Origin: Aminobacter anthyllidis
Lineage (GTDB): Bacteria; Pseudomonadota; Alphaproteobacteria; Rhizobiales; Rhizobiaceae
Direction of reading: 5' to 3'
Assembly (NCBI RefSeq): GCF_018555685.1
Contig: NZ_JAFLWW010000004.1
Location: 558,001 to 622,000 of the forward strand
DNA: 64,000 bases
Shown: positions 42,915 to 53,086 of the stretch, one piece after another
Position numbering within the stretch: the first letter of the stretch is position 1
Layout: each line of letters opens with the position of its first letter
Translations under genes and position numbers: made by a program
Notes under the pieces: model-generated
What the model was told of the DNA's origin: nothing
Database searches by the model: none
The model's input: only the letters and a program-made list of their open reading frames with translations

Positions 42915-44504
42915 ATGCAGGTAATTTCCACGCGCGTCCGTGCCGCATTGCTGGCCACGACGATTGTCTTCGGGCCCACAGCGGTCTTTGCCCAGCAGGC
43001 TGCAGCGCCAGTGAAGGGAGGGCAGATCAAGGTCGCTATCTTCGCTGAGCCGACGACGCTGATGCCGCTTAGTCAGGACATCAACGTCCAGATCATTGCG
43101 GCCCAGCTTTACCCGTCGCTTCTCAAGTTCGACGGCAAGATCACGCCGAAGCCCTATCTCGCGAAGGCCTGGCGGGTTTCCGACGACGGTCTGACCTATG
43201 AATTTGACCTCGTCGAGACTGCCAAGTGGTCCGATGGCAAGGCGATCACGTCCGCCGACGTAAGGTTCTCTTTCGAAGAGATGATCCTCAAGTATCAGCC
43301 GGCTGGTAAGTCAAATTTCGGCGTGATCGAGAGCATCGATGACTCCAAACCGGGTACCGTCGTTTTTAAGCTGAAGCGCTCATATGCCCCGTTCCTCAGC
43401 CTTCTGAACTCACTTTACGCGCCGATCGTGCCAAAGCATGTCTACGAAGGCACGGATCCGATGAAAAACGAAAACAGCCTGACTGCGGCTGTCACCGGCG
43501 GTCCTTTCAAGGTCAAGGAATGGGTGAAGGGCGATCACCTCACTGTAGTTCGCAACCCCGACGCCTTTGATACTCCCAATCTCGACGAAATGACTTTTCG
43601 TTTCATCTCGGATGCCTCCGCCCGCATGCTTGCTCTGAAGACGGGCGCCATCGATTATCTGCCGCCGTCGGCGATGCCTTACAGCTCGCTCGCGATGCTT
43701 GAAGGCGACGAGAACATCAAGTTGCAGCCGATCGGCGACGAAGCCGCCGCCAAGGTGCTGACGATTGGCTTCAATCTGCGCCGTGCGCCGTTCGATAATG
43801 TGAAGGTGCGTCAGGCTATCAGCCACGCGATCAACAATGAGTTCATTGCGGAGGCAGTGAGCTTTAAGCACGAGAAGGCGGCCGTCGGACCTCTGAATTC
43901 CAAAAGCTGGGCCTGGGATGCGAGCCTCAAAGGCTATAATTTTGATCCCGAGCTTGCCAAGAAAATGCTCGACGAGGCTGGCCTTCCTGTAAAGGCCGAC
44001 GGCTTCCGCTTCGCAATGACCGTCAATACGCGGCCGAGCGTGGCTGTGTTCCACAAGGCAAACGAGATCGTGGTGCAGAACTTGAGGGCGATCGGCATCA
44101 ATGCCTCGCTTCGCCCGCTTGAATCGGCTCCGTATACTGCCTCCACCTACATCGAGTCCGATTTCGACGTCTCCAGCGTCGCCTGGATATCAGCCTTCGA
44201 TGCCAACAATCTGGCACCACTCTATGCCTGCGAGAACATTCGTCCTGCGCCCTATTCAAACTTCATGGGCTATTGCAACAAGCAGGTGGACGAGCTTTTC
44301 GCCAAGGGCGCGGCAGAGTCCGATCAGGCCAAGCGCAAGGCGGTGTACGTCGAGATGCAGCAGCGTATCATCGACGATGCTCCAGCGATCTGGCCAATGA
44401 ATTGGTCTGACTGGTCGGCGTCGCGCACCCGTGTCCAGGGCCTCCCGGCTGGTCCTTGGGACGGTCGCGATCCCATGGACGATCTCTGGGTAGAGGCAAA
44501 GTAA
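42915..44504 (+). CDS. ABC transporter substrate-binding protein, family 5 (peptide type)
   Basis: This 529-residue binding protein has a Sec signal (about residues 1-25, ending VFAQQ). The ATG at 42915 has GGGAGGAG upstream. Family 5 features include YPSLLKFDGKITPKPYLAKAWRVSDDGLTYEF and RVSDDG, then VRQAISHAINNEFI and SWAWDASLKGYNFDPELAKKML. It opens an operon with a complete importer and five catabolic-type enzymes. The ligand is likely a peptide-like or cyclic amide compound, but nothing in the sequence shows it directly. Confidence 0.9.
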   Translation: MQVISTRVRAALLATTIVFGPTAVFAQQAAAPVKGGQIKVAIFAEPTTLMPLSQDINVQIIAAQLYPSLLKFDGKITPKPYLAKAWRVSDDGLTYEFDLVETAKWSDGKAITSADVRFSFEEMILKYQPAGKSNFGVIESIDDSKPGTVVFKLKRSYAPFLSLLNSLYAPIVPKHVYEGTDPMKNENSLTAAVTGGPFKVKEWVKGDHLTVVRNPDAFDTPNLDEMTFRFISDASARMLALKTGAIDYLPPSAMPYSSLAMLEGDENIKLQPIGDEAAAKVLTIGFNLRRAPFDNVKVRQAISHAINNEFIAEAVSFKHEKAAVGPLNSKSWAWDASLKGYNFDPELAKKMLDEAGLPVKADGFRFAMTVNTRPSVAVFHKANEIVVQNLRAIGINASLRPLESAPYTASTYIESDFDVSSVAWISAFDANNLAPLYACENIRPAPYSNFMGYCNKQVDELFAKGAAESDQAKRKAVYVEMQQRIIDDAPAIWPMNWSDWSASRTRVQGLPAGPWDGRDPMDDLWVEAK

Positions 44505-45481
44505 TGTCAACGGTGCCGAGGATCGTCGGGACGCGCCTGCTACAGGCTGTTCCGCTGCTGATTGCAACGGTGGTCGTCAATTTCGCTATCATCCATCTCG
44601 CACCGGGCGACCCCGTGACGATGATGGTGGGCGAAGGTGCGGTTTCTGCGGACCAGATGGAGGCGCTCAGGGAAAGCCTGGGACTGAACAATCCGCTTCA
44701 CATCCAGTTCCTGGATTACCTGACCAGCGTTCTGCAGGGCGACCTCGGCACCTCTTATGTCTACCACCAGCCCGTGAGCGAGATCATTGCCTCGCGAATC
44801 CCTGCAACCCTGCTTCTGATGGGATCGACCTATCTCCTGTCGACATTCCTTGGGCTGCTGTTTGGCATTGTTGCGGCACTCCGGCCTTCATCGCTGCAGG
44901 ATCGGGTGCTGATGACAATTGCGATCCTCGGCTACTCCGTGCCGACTTTCTGGCTCGGTTTCATTGCACTGATGATCTTTGCTGTGGAGCTCGGCTGGCT
45001 TCCGATCTCAGGCATGGTGGAGTCCGGTCTGGAACCCGGAAGCTGGGAATATTGGAAGAGTGTTCTGCACCACCTTGTGCTTCCGGTGGCGGTGCTGTCG
45101 CTCTTCTACACCGGTCTCATTGCGCGCCTGATGCGCACCTCGATGCTCAATTCCCTGCGTGGTGATTTCATCGTCACCGCCCGGGCCATGGGTCTGTCGA
45201 ATTGGCGCATCGTACTTAGGCATGCCGTTCCGAACGCGATTACCCCGATCGTGACGGTGCTTGGGCTGCAGATCGGCCTCATGCTTTCGGGGGCCGTTTT
45301 GACCGAAACAGTCTTTGGCTGGCCGGGGCTCGGCGTGCTCACAGTGCAGGCGGTTGCCCAGCGCGACTATCCGCTTCTGCTCGGCATGTTCCTCCTGACA
45401 TCGGTGATGGTCATCATCGCCAATGTTCTGACCGACCTTGTCTATCTCGCCATCAATCCGAGGCTTCGCAGCAATGGCTGA
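44504..45481 (+). CDS. Peptide-type ABC transporter permease (DppB type)
   Basis: This 325-residue permease has about six helices. The ATG at 44504 overlaps the upstream TAA. The DppB pattern is present: HLAPGDPVTMMVGEG near residue 30, LGLNNPLHIQFLDYLTSVLQGDLG, and the EAA-type loop TARAMGLSNWRIVLRHAVPNA followed by TETVFGWPGLGVL. Confidence 0.9.
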   Translation: MSTVPRIVGTRLLQAVPLLIATVVVNFAIIHLAPGDPVTMMVGEGAVSADQMEALRESLGLNNPLHIQFLDYLTSVLQGDLGTSYVYHQPVSEIIASRIPATLLLMGSTYLLSTFLGLLFGIVAALRPSSLQDRVLMTIAILGYSVPTFWLGFIALMIFAVELGWLPISGMVESGLEPGSWEYWKSVLHHLVLPVAVLSLFYTGLIARLMRTSMLNSLRGDFIVTARAMGLSNWRIVLRHAVPNAITPIVTVLGLQIGLMLSGAVLTETVFGWPGLGVLTVQAVAQRDYPLLLGMFLLTSVMVIIANVLTDLVYLAINPRLRSNG

Positions 45482-46370
45482 TATCTCAAGAGTTGCCGAT
45501 CCGCTTGCCATGAGCAAGGGCGAGGAGCCGATGCAAACGGTACCGCATTGGCGCGAAGCATGGGTCCACTTCAGGCATAGCCGTATCGCTGTACTTGCCC
45601 TGGGCGTGCTGCTGCTGTTGGGCTTTGCCGCGCTTCTTGCACCTTGGCTTGCGCCTTATAGTCCGACCGAAGTCAGTGTGATGGACGTTCTGCAGAGTCC
45701 CAATGCCCTTCATTGGTGGGGTACTGATGACCTTGGGCGGGACGTTTACAGCGGCGCGCTCTACGGCCTGCGCATTTCCATGGCTGTAGGTCTCATGGCC
45801 GGGCTCGTTGCGGCAATCCTCGGAACAATCATCGGTGCGCTTGCTGGCTTCCTCGGCGGTTGGGTGGATGCGCTTCTCATGCGCATCACTGACTTCATAC
45901 TGACGATCCCCGTGCTCTTTCTGGCGTTGGTCCTCATTCCGGTCTTCGGCTCCTCCCGCTTGATCGTGATCTTCGTGATCGGTGGATTGGCATGGCCTTC
46001 CATTGCGCGGCTCGTGCGCGCTGAGTTCCTGAAGCTGCGATCGGAAGCCTTTGTCGAGGCAGCCCGCGGTTATGGTGCACGTCGCTTCAAGTTGATCTTC
46101 TCGGAGATCCTGCCGAACACGTTTGACCTCGTGTTGGTGTCGACTGCGCTACAGGTTCCTGCGGCCATTCTCATCGAGGCTGGCCTGTCCTTTTTAGGTG
46201 TTGGCGATCCGGAGCCGCGCAGCCTCGGCCTGATGCTCAAGGATGCCTACGGGCTTCTTGGTCTTGCCTGGTGGAGCGCGGTGTTCCCCGGCCTTGTGCT
46301 TTCGGCTCTGGCCATCAGCCTCAATCTGGTTGCCGATGCCTTCAACGATGCGGTGCGTGGCCATGAATAG
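45474..46370 (+). CDS. Peptide-type ABC transporter permease (DppC type)
   Basis: This 298-residue permease has an N-terminal segment of about 40 residues followed by helices. The DppC motif GTDDLGRDVYSGALYGLR is present and the EAA-type loop reads AARGYGARRFKLIFSEILPN. The ATG at 45474 overlaps the upstream stop by eight bases. The C-terminus [10 protein letters not shown] is a little short of the usual. Confidence 0.9.
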   Translation: MADISRVADPLAMSKGEEPMQTVPHWREAWVHFRHSRIAVLALGVLLLLGFAALLAPWLAPYSPTEVSVMDVLQSPNALHWWGTDDLGRDVYSGALYGLRISMAVGLMAGLVAAILGTIIGALAGFLGGWVDALLMRITDFILTIPVLFLALVLIPVFGSSRLIVIFVIGGLAWPSIARLVRAEFLKLRSEAFVEAARGYGARRFKLIFSEILPNTFDLVLVSTALQVPAAILIEAGLSFLGVGDPEPRSLGLMLKDAYGLLGLAWWSAVFPGLVLSALAISLNLVADAFNDAVRGHE

Positions 46371-47382
46371 TCTGACTGCCATAAGCGCAGGTCCTGAGAC
46401 ACTGCTCAGCGTCGCGGGCCTCTCCACCGAACTTCGCACCCGTAAGGGCACGGTACATGCCCTCCACAATGTGGGCTTCACTGTGCGCCCCGGCGAGGCG
46501 ATTGCGATCGTTGGCGAATCCGGTTGCGGCAAGTCGATGACTGCGCGTTCGATCATGCGGGTGCTGCCGCGTCCTATCGACAAGGTGACATCGGGCCACG
46601 TTCGTTTCGGCGGCACGGATCTGCTCACGCTCTCTGAAGCCGCAATGCGCCGGATTCGCGGCGCACGTATCGCAATGATCTTCCAGGATCCGATGAGCCA
46701 CCTCGATCCATTGATGCGCATCGGCGACCAGATCAGCGAGGTACTCCACGCCCACAAGAAGCTGAGCGGGGAGGTACTGCAGAATGCGGTACGCGACGCA
46801 CTTGCAGCGGCGCAGATTCCCGATATCGAGCGTGTTGCCGGCTCTTATCCGCATCAGCTCAGTGGTGGCCTGCGCCAACGCGCGTTGATCGCCATGGCGC
46901 TAGCTTGCGACCCTCAACTTCTCATCGCCGACGAGCCGACGACGGCGCTCGACGTGACGACGCAAAAGCAGATCTTGCAGCTTTTGCGCCAGCTTGTGAC
47001 AGAGCGGCAGATGGGGCTCGTGCTCATCACCCACGACCTTGGCGTTGTGGCCAATATCTGCGACCGCGTCTATGTGATGTATGCCGGCCAAGTCATCGAG
47101 CATGCGGATGTTCATGACTTCTTCGACCGCCCACAGCATCCTTATTCCCAAGGACTCCTCGCTTCATTGAAGAGCCTGAGCGAGGGCAGCGAACGACTAT
47201 CCTCTATTCCGGGCGCTGTGCCCAATCTGTTGGCGCCTCCATCGGGCTGCAGGTTTCGCGCGCGCTGTGGCTACGCGATGGACATATGCGCCGCTCAGGA
47301 CCCCGCCCAGCGGCTCCGCCACGACAATCATCGTGATGCGGCCTGCTGGCTCGTCGAGGACAAGGAGGGCACCAATGTCTGA
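46363..47382 (+). CDS. Peptide-type ABC transporter ATPase (DppD type)
   Basis: This 339-residue ATPase has Walker A GESGCGKS near residue 50, the Q-loop [12 protein letters not shown], the signature [15 protein letters not shown], and Walker [13 protein letters not shown] with switch [10 protein letters not shown]-terminal oligopeptide/dipeptide extension ([15 protein letters not shown]) with cysteines is present, which in some relatives binds iron-sulfur clusters. The ATG at 46363 overlaps the upstream stop. Confidence 0.92.
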   Translation: MNSLTAISAGPETLLSVAGLSTELRTRKGTVHALHNVGFTVRPGEAIAIVGESGCGKSMTARSIMRVLPRPIDKVTSGHVRFGGTDLLTLSEAAMRRIRGARIAMIFQDPMSHLDPLMRIGDQISEVLHAHKKLSGEVLQNAVRDALAAAQIPDIERVAGSYPHQLSGGLRQRALIAMALACDPQLLIADEPTTALDVTTQKQILQLLRQLVTERQMGLVLITHDLGVVANICDRVYVMYAGQVIEHADVHDFFDRPQHPYSQGLLASLKSLSEGSERLSSIPGAVPNLLAPPSGCRFRARCGYAMDICAAQDPAQRLRHDNHRDAACWLVEDKEGTNV

Positions 47383-48259
47383 TGTGATCCTGAAAGTAGA
47401 CGGCCTTACCAAGACCTATGGTGGCAAGCGTAGTCTGCTCGGTGGCGTGGCCCCGGAAAAGCGGGCAGTGGACAATGTCAGCTTCGAACTGAAGCGCGGC
47501 GAGTCACTCGGCATTGTCGGTGAGTCAGGTTCAGGCAAAAGCACTGTTGCGCGGCTGATCACAAGGCTGGTGGAGCCAACATCCGGGTCCGTTTTTCTTG
47601 ACGGCAAGGATTTTCTTGCCCTGCGCGACGAAGAACTGCGCAGCTTCCGACGCCGCATCCAGATGGTGTTTCAGGATCCCTATGCTTCGCTCAACCCCCG
47701 CAAGACAATTGCGGGTTCGGTCAGTGGGCCGTTGCGGGAGCGTATTGAGCGCCTAACGTCACTGGCAATCGAAGAGAGGGTACAACAGCTGCTCAGTGAT
47801 GTGGGGCTCAATCCTCCAGCTCGATTTGCCGGCCGGTTTCCCAAGGATCTGAGTGGCGGACAGCGACAGCGCGTTGGCATTGCGCGAGCGATCGCTGCAG
47901 AACCGGACATCATCGTTGCCGACGAGCCGGTTTCGGCGCTCGATGTTTCGGTGCGCGCGCAGGTTCTCAACCTGTTCAACGACCTGCGCAAGCAGCGTGG
48001 TCTGTCTTACGTATTCATCTCCCACGATCTCGATGTCATCCGCAGCGTTTGTGATCGCGTGGCGGTAATGCAGTCGGGCAAGGTGGTGGAGATGGGGGAT
48101 GTCGGGCAGATCCTTGAGCGGCCCAGCCATCCCTACACGCAACAGCTTCTCGCCTCGTCGCTGAGACCCAATCCATCCTTATATCAACCGCGCAAGACGC
48201 ATGACCAGACCTGGGCCGCCACAGAGCCGTCCGGTATCATGACGGGAGCAAAACATTGA
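47375..48259 (+). CDS. Peptide-type ABC transporter ATPase (DppF type)
   Basis: This 294-residue ATPase has Walker A GESGSGKST near residue 52, the Q-loop MVFQDPYASLNPR, the signature LSGGQRQRVGIARAI, and Walker B IIVADEPVSALD with switch ISHDLDVI. An N-terminal insertion GVAPEKRAVDNVSF is typical of DppF. It completes a five-gene importer with both permeases and both ATPases. Confidence 0.92.
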   Translation: MSDVILKVDGLTKTYGGKRSLLGGVAPEKRAVDNVSFELKRGESLGIVGESGSGKSTVARLITRLVEPTSGSVFLDGKDFLALRDEELRSFRRRIQMVFQDPYASLNPRKTIAGSVSGPLRERIERLTSLAIEERVQQLLSDVGLNPPARFAGRFPKDLSGGQRQRVGIARAIAAEPDIIVADEPVSALDVSVRAQVLNLFNDLRKQRGLSYVFISHDLDVIRSVCDRVAVMQSGKVVEMGDVGQILERPSHPYTQQLLASSLRPNPSLYQPRKTHDQTWAATEPSGIMTGAKH

Positions 48260-49191
48260 CTTTCCAGGACCAGATCGTTCCCGGACCTGAACGGGACTTT
48301 GTCGGCTATGGCCGCAGGAAGCCGCGCGTCGAATGGCCTGAAAAGGCAACGGTGGCGGTGAATTTCTGCATCGCCTATGAAGAGGGGGCCGAGCGCTCCA
48401 AACCTTCCGGGGACGAACGCGGCGAGAGCCTGGGTGGCGTCTATCCGATCGGCGAGACGCACCGTGACCTCGCCGTGGAGACGCTGTTTGAATATGGCAG
48501 CCGCGCCGGTATTTGGCGCTTGGCTGAACTGCTCGACGAGCACGCTATTCCAGCGACACTGTTTGCGGCAGCCGTCGCTCTCGAGCGCAATCCAGAAGTC
48601 AGCGCCTGGGTGCGCGAACGCCAGCACGATATCTGCTGTCACGGCTGGCGCTGGAGCGAACCGTGGTTGCTGGACGAAGAAGAGGAGCGCCAGCGTATCG
48701 CACTAGCGGTGGAATCCGTCATCAAAACGACGGGCCGTCGCCCAGTCGGCTGGCGGTCGCGCACTGGGGCGAGCGTAAACACGCGCCGGCTACTGATCGA
48801 AGAGGGTGGGTTCCTCTACGATTCAGATTCATACAACGACGATTTGCCGTACTTCCCGAAGGATGCGGGCAATCATCTCGTCGTGCCCTACACACTCACC
48901 TACACCGAAGGCAAACTCGTGCAGCCAGTTGGCTACACAAGCCCCGCGGATTTTTGGGAGACCTGCCGTCTTGGGCTCGACGAGCTGCGCAGAGAGGGCA
49001 GGGGCGGGTTCCCCAAGATGATGTCCATCGGACTCCATCCGCGTCATACCGGCCAAGCCGGCCGGATGGCGGGTCTGCGCAGCTTCATCGAATATGCACT
49101 GACCCCCGGTGATGTCTGGTTCGCTCGCCGCGAGGACGTCGCCCGGCACTGGATTGAAAATCACAAAAATTTCGAGGTGAAAGCGCGATGA
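48256..49191 (+). CDS. puuE: PuuE-like polysaccharide deacetylase family hydrolase (metal-independent allantoinase type)
   Basis: This 311-residue cytosolic enzyme follows the PuuE pattern: DFVGYGRRKPRVEWPEKATV, NFCIAYEEGAERS, EYGSRAGIWRLAELLDEH, HDICCHGWRWSE, and EEGGFLYDSDSYNDDLPYF with a late IGLHPRHTGQAGRM. As in PuuE, the usual metal-binding Asp is replaced (AYEEGAE). A difference from typical PuuE is GWRSRTGAS where GWYTGR is expected. The TTG start overlaps the upstream TGA. Allantoin is the known PuuE substrate, but the operon content suggests a related cyclic ureide. Confidence 0.85.
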   Translation: MTFQDQIVPGPERDFVGYGRRKPRVEWPEKATVAVNFCIAYEEGAERSKPSGDERGESLGGVYPIGETHRDLAVETLFEYGSRAGIWRLAELLDEHAIPATLFAAAVALERNPEVSAWVRERQHDICCHGWRWSEPWLLDEEEERQRIALAVESVIKTTGRRPVGWRSRTGASVNTRRLLIEEGGFLYDSDSYNDDLPYFPKDAGNHLVVPYTLTYTEGKLVQPVGYTSPADFWETCRLGLDELRREGRGGFPKMMSIGLHPRHTGQAGRMAGLRSFIEYALTPGDVWFARREDVARHWIENHKNFEVKAR

Positions 49192-50642
49192 GCAACGTGA
49201 CGATACCTGAAGGCGCTTACCCTGCAATCATCGGCGGTGAGCGCATCTTCACCGCGCAAAGCATCGAGGTCATCGATCCGGCTACTGGCAAGGTCTTTGC
49301 CACTGTCGCGCGTTGTGGTGAGACTGAGGTCGATCAGGCGGTTGCTGCTGCACGCAAAGCCTTCAATAAATCTTGGCGCCTGACCACTGCAGCAGAGCGA
49401 GCACGTTTGCTGTCACGCTTCGCCCAGGTGATCTCCGAGCACGCAGACGAACTCGCTGCGCTTGAAAGCCGAGATACGGGCAAGCCGATGCGGCAAGCAA
49501 AGATCGATGTAGCCTTCTCTGTGCGCTATTTCGAATACTACTCGCATATGGCCGAGGCCGTGTTCGGTTCGGTCATCCCTGCTGCAACCGACCGCTTCAC
49601 CTTCACGACTCGTGAGGCCTATGGGGTCACTGGCCACATCATCCCATGGAACTATCCGCTCGGCATTGCGAGCCGGACGTTGGCTCCCGCGCTGGCTGCG
49701 GGCAATTGCTGCGTGCTGAAACCGGCGGAGCAGGCCCCTCTCAGTTCCGTGCGGATTGCAGAACTTGCGCTGGTGGCCGGGTTCCCGGCAGGTGTCCTGA
49801 ATGTGGTGCCAGGCCTGGGTTCGGAGGCAGGTGCAGCTCTTTCCGGCCATTCGGGCATTGATCATGTTTCCTTCACCGGTTCGGTGCCGGTCGGTCGCAA
49901 AATTGCCGAAGCGGCAGCGAAAAACCTTATCCCTGCCGCGCTCGAACTGGGAGGCAAGTCTCCCAACATCGTGTTAGCGGACGCAGACCTCGACCTGGCC
50001 ACACCGGTGGTGGCAAGTGCCATCCTACAGAACGCTGGGCAGACCTGTTCTGCCGGCGCGCGGCTTCTCGTGCATCGCGATGTGCATGACGATCTCGTTT
50101 CGCGCCTCAAGGGCATCTTTGCCCGCGCGACGATCGGAGCAGGCAAAACCGATCCGGATCTCGGGCCGGTGATCTCCGCCCTCCAGCACCAGCGTGTCAG
50201 TGAACTGGTCGACATCGGGCGCGGTGAAGCCATGCTCGTCCATGGCGGCCGCCGTCCTGCGGGCGCCGAATATGAAGAAGGATACTTCATCGAACCGACT
50301 TTGTTCGACAATGTGGCGCCCGGGGCGACAATCGCTCAGCGCGAGATATTTGGGCCGGTGCTCACAGTCACGTCGTTTAGCGATCTGGACGAGGCAGTCG
50401 AGATCGCCAATGGCACCGATTACGGTCTGGTTACCGGCGTATGGACCCGCAACATCGGCCGCGCCAACTGGCTCATTCGAGAACTTCATTGCGGCCAGGT
50501 GATGGTCAACACCTTCTCCAACGGGGTCGAGCTGCCGTTCGGCGGCCGCAAGAAATCCGGCTACGGCGTGGAGAAGGGCTATGACGCGCTTCTCGCCTTC
50601 ACCCATGTGAAGGGTGCCGTTGTTGTGATGAGCAAGGATTGA
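49188..50642 (+). CDS. Aldehyde dehydrogenase family protein (betaine-aldehyde dehydrogenase type)
   Basis: This is a 484-residue NAD(P)+-dependent aldehyde dehydrogenase. The cofactor motif FTGSVPVGRKI, the catalytic glutamate in LELGGKSPN and the catalytic cysteine in GQTCSAGARLL are in the correct order, and FGGRKKSGYG lies near the end. The start overlaps the PuuE-like stop (ATGA). It should oxidise an aldehyde made in the same pathway, for example a semialdehyde from the imported compound. The substrate is inferred only from context. Confidence 0.9.
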   Translation: MSNVTIPEGAYPAIIGGERIFTAQSIEVIDPATGKVFATVARCGETEVDQAVAAARKAFNKSWRLTTAAERARLLSRFAQVISEHADELAALESRDTGKPMRQAKIDVAFSVRYFEYYSHMAEAVFGSVIPAATDRFTFTTREAYGVTGHIIPWNYPLGIASRTLAPALAAGNCCVLKPAEQAPLSSVRIAELALVAGFPAGVLNVVPGLGSEAGAALSGHSGIDHVSFTGSVPVGRKIAEAAAKNLIPAALELGGKSPNIVLADADLDLATPVVASAILQNAGQTCSAGARLLVHRDVHDDLVSRLKGIFARATIGAGKTDPDLGPVISALQHQRVSELVDIGRGEAMLVHGGRRPAGAEYEEGYFIEPTLFDNVAPGATIAQREIFGPVLTVTSFSDLDEAVEIANGTDYGLVTGVWTRNIGRANWLIRELHCGQVMVNTFSNGVELPFGGRKKSGYGVEKGYDALLAFTHVKGAVVVMSKD

Positions 50643-50654
50643 GGAGCGACGACG

Positions 50655-52046
50655 GTGCCTGATGCCGAACGCGCCATCCGCGGCGGGAAGATAGTACTGG
50701 CCGACGGTATCGTTGAGGCCGACATGATCCTGCATGGCGAGATCATCGTCGGGTTCGAGCCTTGGGGCACGCCCCTGCAGTCCGGCGATATCGACGCGCA
50801 GGGTCTTTTTGTCATGGCGGGTATGATCGATCCGCATGTGCACATGCGCGATCCTGGCCAAGCAGACAAAGACGACTTCGTGAGCGGCACGGCCGCCGCC
50901 GCCATCGGCGGTGTGACGACGGTCTTCGACATGCCGAATACGGTGCCGGCCGTGTCGACGTCCGCGATCCTCACCAGCAAAGCCGAATATCTTCAGTCGC
51001 GTTCTCTGATCGACTTTGCACTTTATGGCGGGGCAGGAGCGAGCAACCTCGATACTATTGTCGAGCAGGCCGATGCCGGCGCCGTGGCCTTCAAGTCCTT
51101 CATGAATGCACCGGCCCCCTCCGCCGGTCCGGATGGACTGACGCGTTGTCTGCCCGATGACTATGTCTTTCTCCTTGCCATGAAACGGATCGCACAGACC
51201 GGGCGCATCGGCGTGCTCCACGCCGAAAATGACGTACTGTGCAAGTCGCTTGCCGCGAGCCTGCGCGCCCAGGGTCGGAATGACCCGGCCGCACACGGAG
51301 AGTCGCGCCCCAACTTCGCCGAGGAAGAGGCGGTAAGCCGCGCGATCCTGCTGGCACGCGAAGCAGATGCGCGCATCAGCTTCGCGCATATCAGTACGTC
51401 TGGAGCCTTGGAGCGCATTCGCCACGCCAAGCGTCAAGGATGGCGCGTGACGGCGGAGGCATGTCCGCATCATCTTCTTCTCAACGAGGAGGTTCTTCTC
51501 AAGGTCGGTCCCTACGGCAAGATCAATCCGCCGCTCCGATCCGAGAGTGATCGCGCGGCTGTTTGGGCAGCCCTGTTGGATGGCACGATCGATTTCATCG
51601 GCACCGACCATGCTCCTTATCTGGTTTCAGAGAAGGACCCTGGCTGGAGCGACATCTGGCAGGCGCCGTCCGGTGTGCATGGCATTGAATCTGCTTTGAC
51701 TGTTTTGATCACCGAGGTGGTGTGCGGGCGACTGACACTGCCGCAACTGACAAGGCTTGTGTCTGGCAATGTTGCGCAGCTCTTTGGTCTTGCGCCAAGG
51801 AAGGGGGCCCTGATCGAGGGCGCCGACGCAGATTTCGTGCTTATCGATCTTTCCCAACGCGGCAACGTCGATCGCAACGTCATGCAATCGAAGAGCCGTG
51901 ACGCTGCACAGCTTTGGGATGGGCGCGAAACGCGAGGCGGCATTGCAGCCACCTATGTTCGCGGCAGGGAAGTTGCACGCAACGGAGTTGTTACGGCAGA
52001 GCCGGGATATGGCCGCTTCATCCGGCCGGAGAGAGTGTCGAAATGA
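50655..52046 (+). CDS. Cyclic amidohydrolase (dihydroorotase/allantoinase type)
   Basis: This 463-residue metal-dependent TIM-barrel amidohydrolase has the HxH motif (H61 and H63) in GMIDPHVHMRDPG, the carboxylated lysine K147 in AVAFKSFMNAP, and later histidines in GVLHAEND, HISTSGALERI and IGTDHAPY. The GTG start at 50655 follows the ALDH stop by 12 bases. The DPHVHMRDPG segment is closer to dihydroorotase and dihydropyrimidinase relatives than to classical AllB. It probably opens a cyclic ureide or imide ring. Confidence 0.87.
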   Translation: MPDAERAIRGGKIVLADGIVEADMILHGEIIVGFEPWGTPLQSGDIDAQGLFVMAGMIDPHVHMRDPGQADKDDFVSGTAAAAIGGVTTVFDMPNTVPAVSTSAILTSKAEYLQSRSLIDFALYGGAGASNLDTIVEQADAGAVAFKSFMNAPAPSAGPDGLTRCLPDDYVFLLAMKRIAQTGRIGVLHAENDVLCKSLAASLRAQGRNDPAAHGESRPNFAEEEAVSRAILLAREADARISFAHISTSGALERIRHAKRQGWRVTAEACPHHLLLNEEVLLKVGPYGKINPPLRSESDRAAVWAALLDGTIDFIGTDHAPYLVSEKDPGWSDIWQAPSGVHGIESALTVLITEVVCGRLTLPQLTRLVSGNVAQLFGLAPRKGALIEGADADFVLIDLSQRGNVDRNVMQSKSRDAAQLWDGRETRGGIAATYVRGREVARNGVVTAEPGYGRFIRPERVSK

Positions 52047-53086
52047 CCGCGTTTCCTGAGATAGCGGTTATCGGTGCTGGCGCCATCGGCCAGACTTTCG
52101 TCGTCGATTTTACACGGCGCGGCTACACAGTCAGTGCGCTTGTCGAGCACAATTCGGCCCATGTTGATGCCTTGCGCGAGGTTGGACAGATCAGACTTAG
52201 CGGCCACATGGGTGAGGTGAATGTTTTGATGCCTCCTCTCGCTCTCGATGCCGATGCCGCGGCTAAGGGTCGAGTGATACTGGTGGCTACGACCGTCGAC
52301 GCCCACGAGGCGGTCGCTCATGCACTTGCTCCGGCGTTGATGAACGAGCACTTAGTGCTTCTTGCCAATGGCTATGTGAACGGTTCACAGCGCTTTGCTG
52401 CCGCTCTCGAAGCGGGTGGCTGCACGACAAGGCCAGCGGTGCTCGAACTCAACACCACGCCCTTCCTCGTTTGCAGTCCAGAGCCGGGTAGGGTGCACGT
52501 GACTGCCCGTAAGCGTTGGATGGAGTTGAGCTCATTCGAAGACGGGCTTGCTCGCAAACATCATGAACTGCTCGCAGGTATCGTTCCGGGCATCGAAGTT
52601 TGCGACAACGCGCTTGCCTCCAGCTTGAACAACCAGAACCCGGTCGCTCACGTGCCGAGCTATCTCTTGAATGCCGCCGAGGCCCGCTGCTCCGAGCCGG
52701 TCGCGCCTGATGCGACCCGTGGCGGCGCCTTCTACCTCGAGGACTATTCCTCCGAAGAGGTACTGCAGCTGCGTACGGCGCTGGACCATGAACGCATGCA
52801 GGTCATGCGCGCTCTTGGGCTTGGAGACTACGCCATTGCTCGCACCGAGTTTTCGCTGAAGTCCTATGGGCCAGGCGCTCGCGAGGCCGTGTCACCACGC
52901 ATGGGCCGGACGTTCTCCAGACGGTTCGTTACAGAGGATGTTCCCTACGGTCTCATTCCGATAGAAAAACTCGCGCGGCAGGCGGGCGTCAATACTCCAG
53001 TTATTTCCGGTATCATCACACTGATTGGCGCGCTCGAATCGTATAATTGGCGGCGCCGTTGCAAGGGGGCGGATGATGGAGACTGA
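52043..53086 (+). CDS. NAD/NADP octopine/nopaline dehydrogenase family protein
   Basis: This 347-residue protein has an N-terminal Rossmann motif GAGAIGQ at residues 11-17 and a C-terminal domain like octopine/nopaline dehydrogenases (LNNQNPVAHVPSYLLNAAEA). Opine dehydrogenases form a secondary amine between an amino acid and a 2-oxo acid or the reverse reaction. It overlaps the amidohydrolase stop (ATGA) and the regulator start. A ring-opened ureide amine or amino acid may be its substrate. Ketopantoate reductase is a weaker alternative. Confidence 0.78.
   Translation: MTAFPEIAVIGAGAIGQTFVVDFTRRGYTVSALVEHNSAHVDALREVGQIRLSGHMGEVNVLMPPLALDADAAAKGRVILVATTVDAHEAVAHALAPALMNEHLVLLANGYVNGSQRFAAALEAGGCTTRPAVLELNTTPFLVCSPEPGRVHVTARKRWMELSSFEDGLARKHHELLAGIVPGIEVCDNALASSLNNQNPVAHVPSYLLNAAEARCSEPVAPDATRGGAFYLEDYSSEEVLQLRTALDHERMQVMRALGLGDYAIARTEFSLKSYGPGAREAVSPRMGRTFSRRFVTEDVPYGLIPIEKLARQAGVNTPVISGIITLIGALESYNWRRRCKGADDGD

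Noticed and set aside
50025-51611. 528-codon leftward frame opposite the ALDH and amidohydrolase genes
   Set aside because: Histidine- and arginine-rich shadow with no motif; both plus-strand genes have catalytic residues in place.
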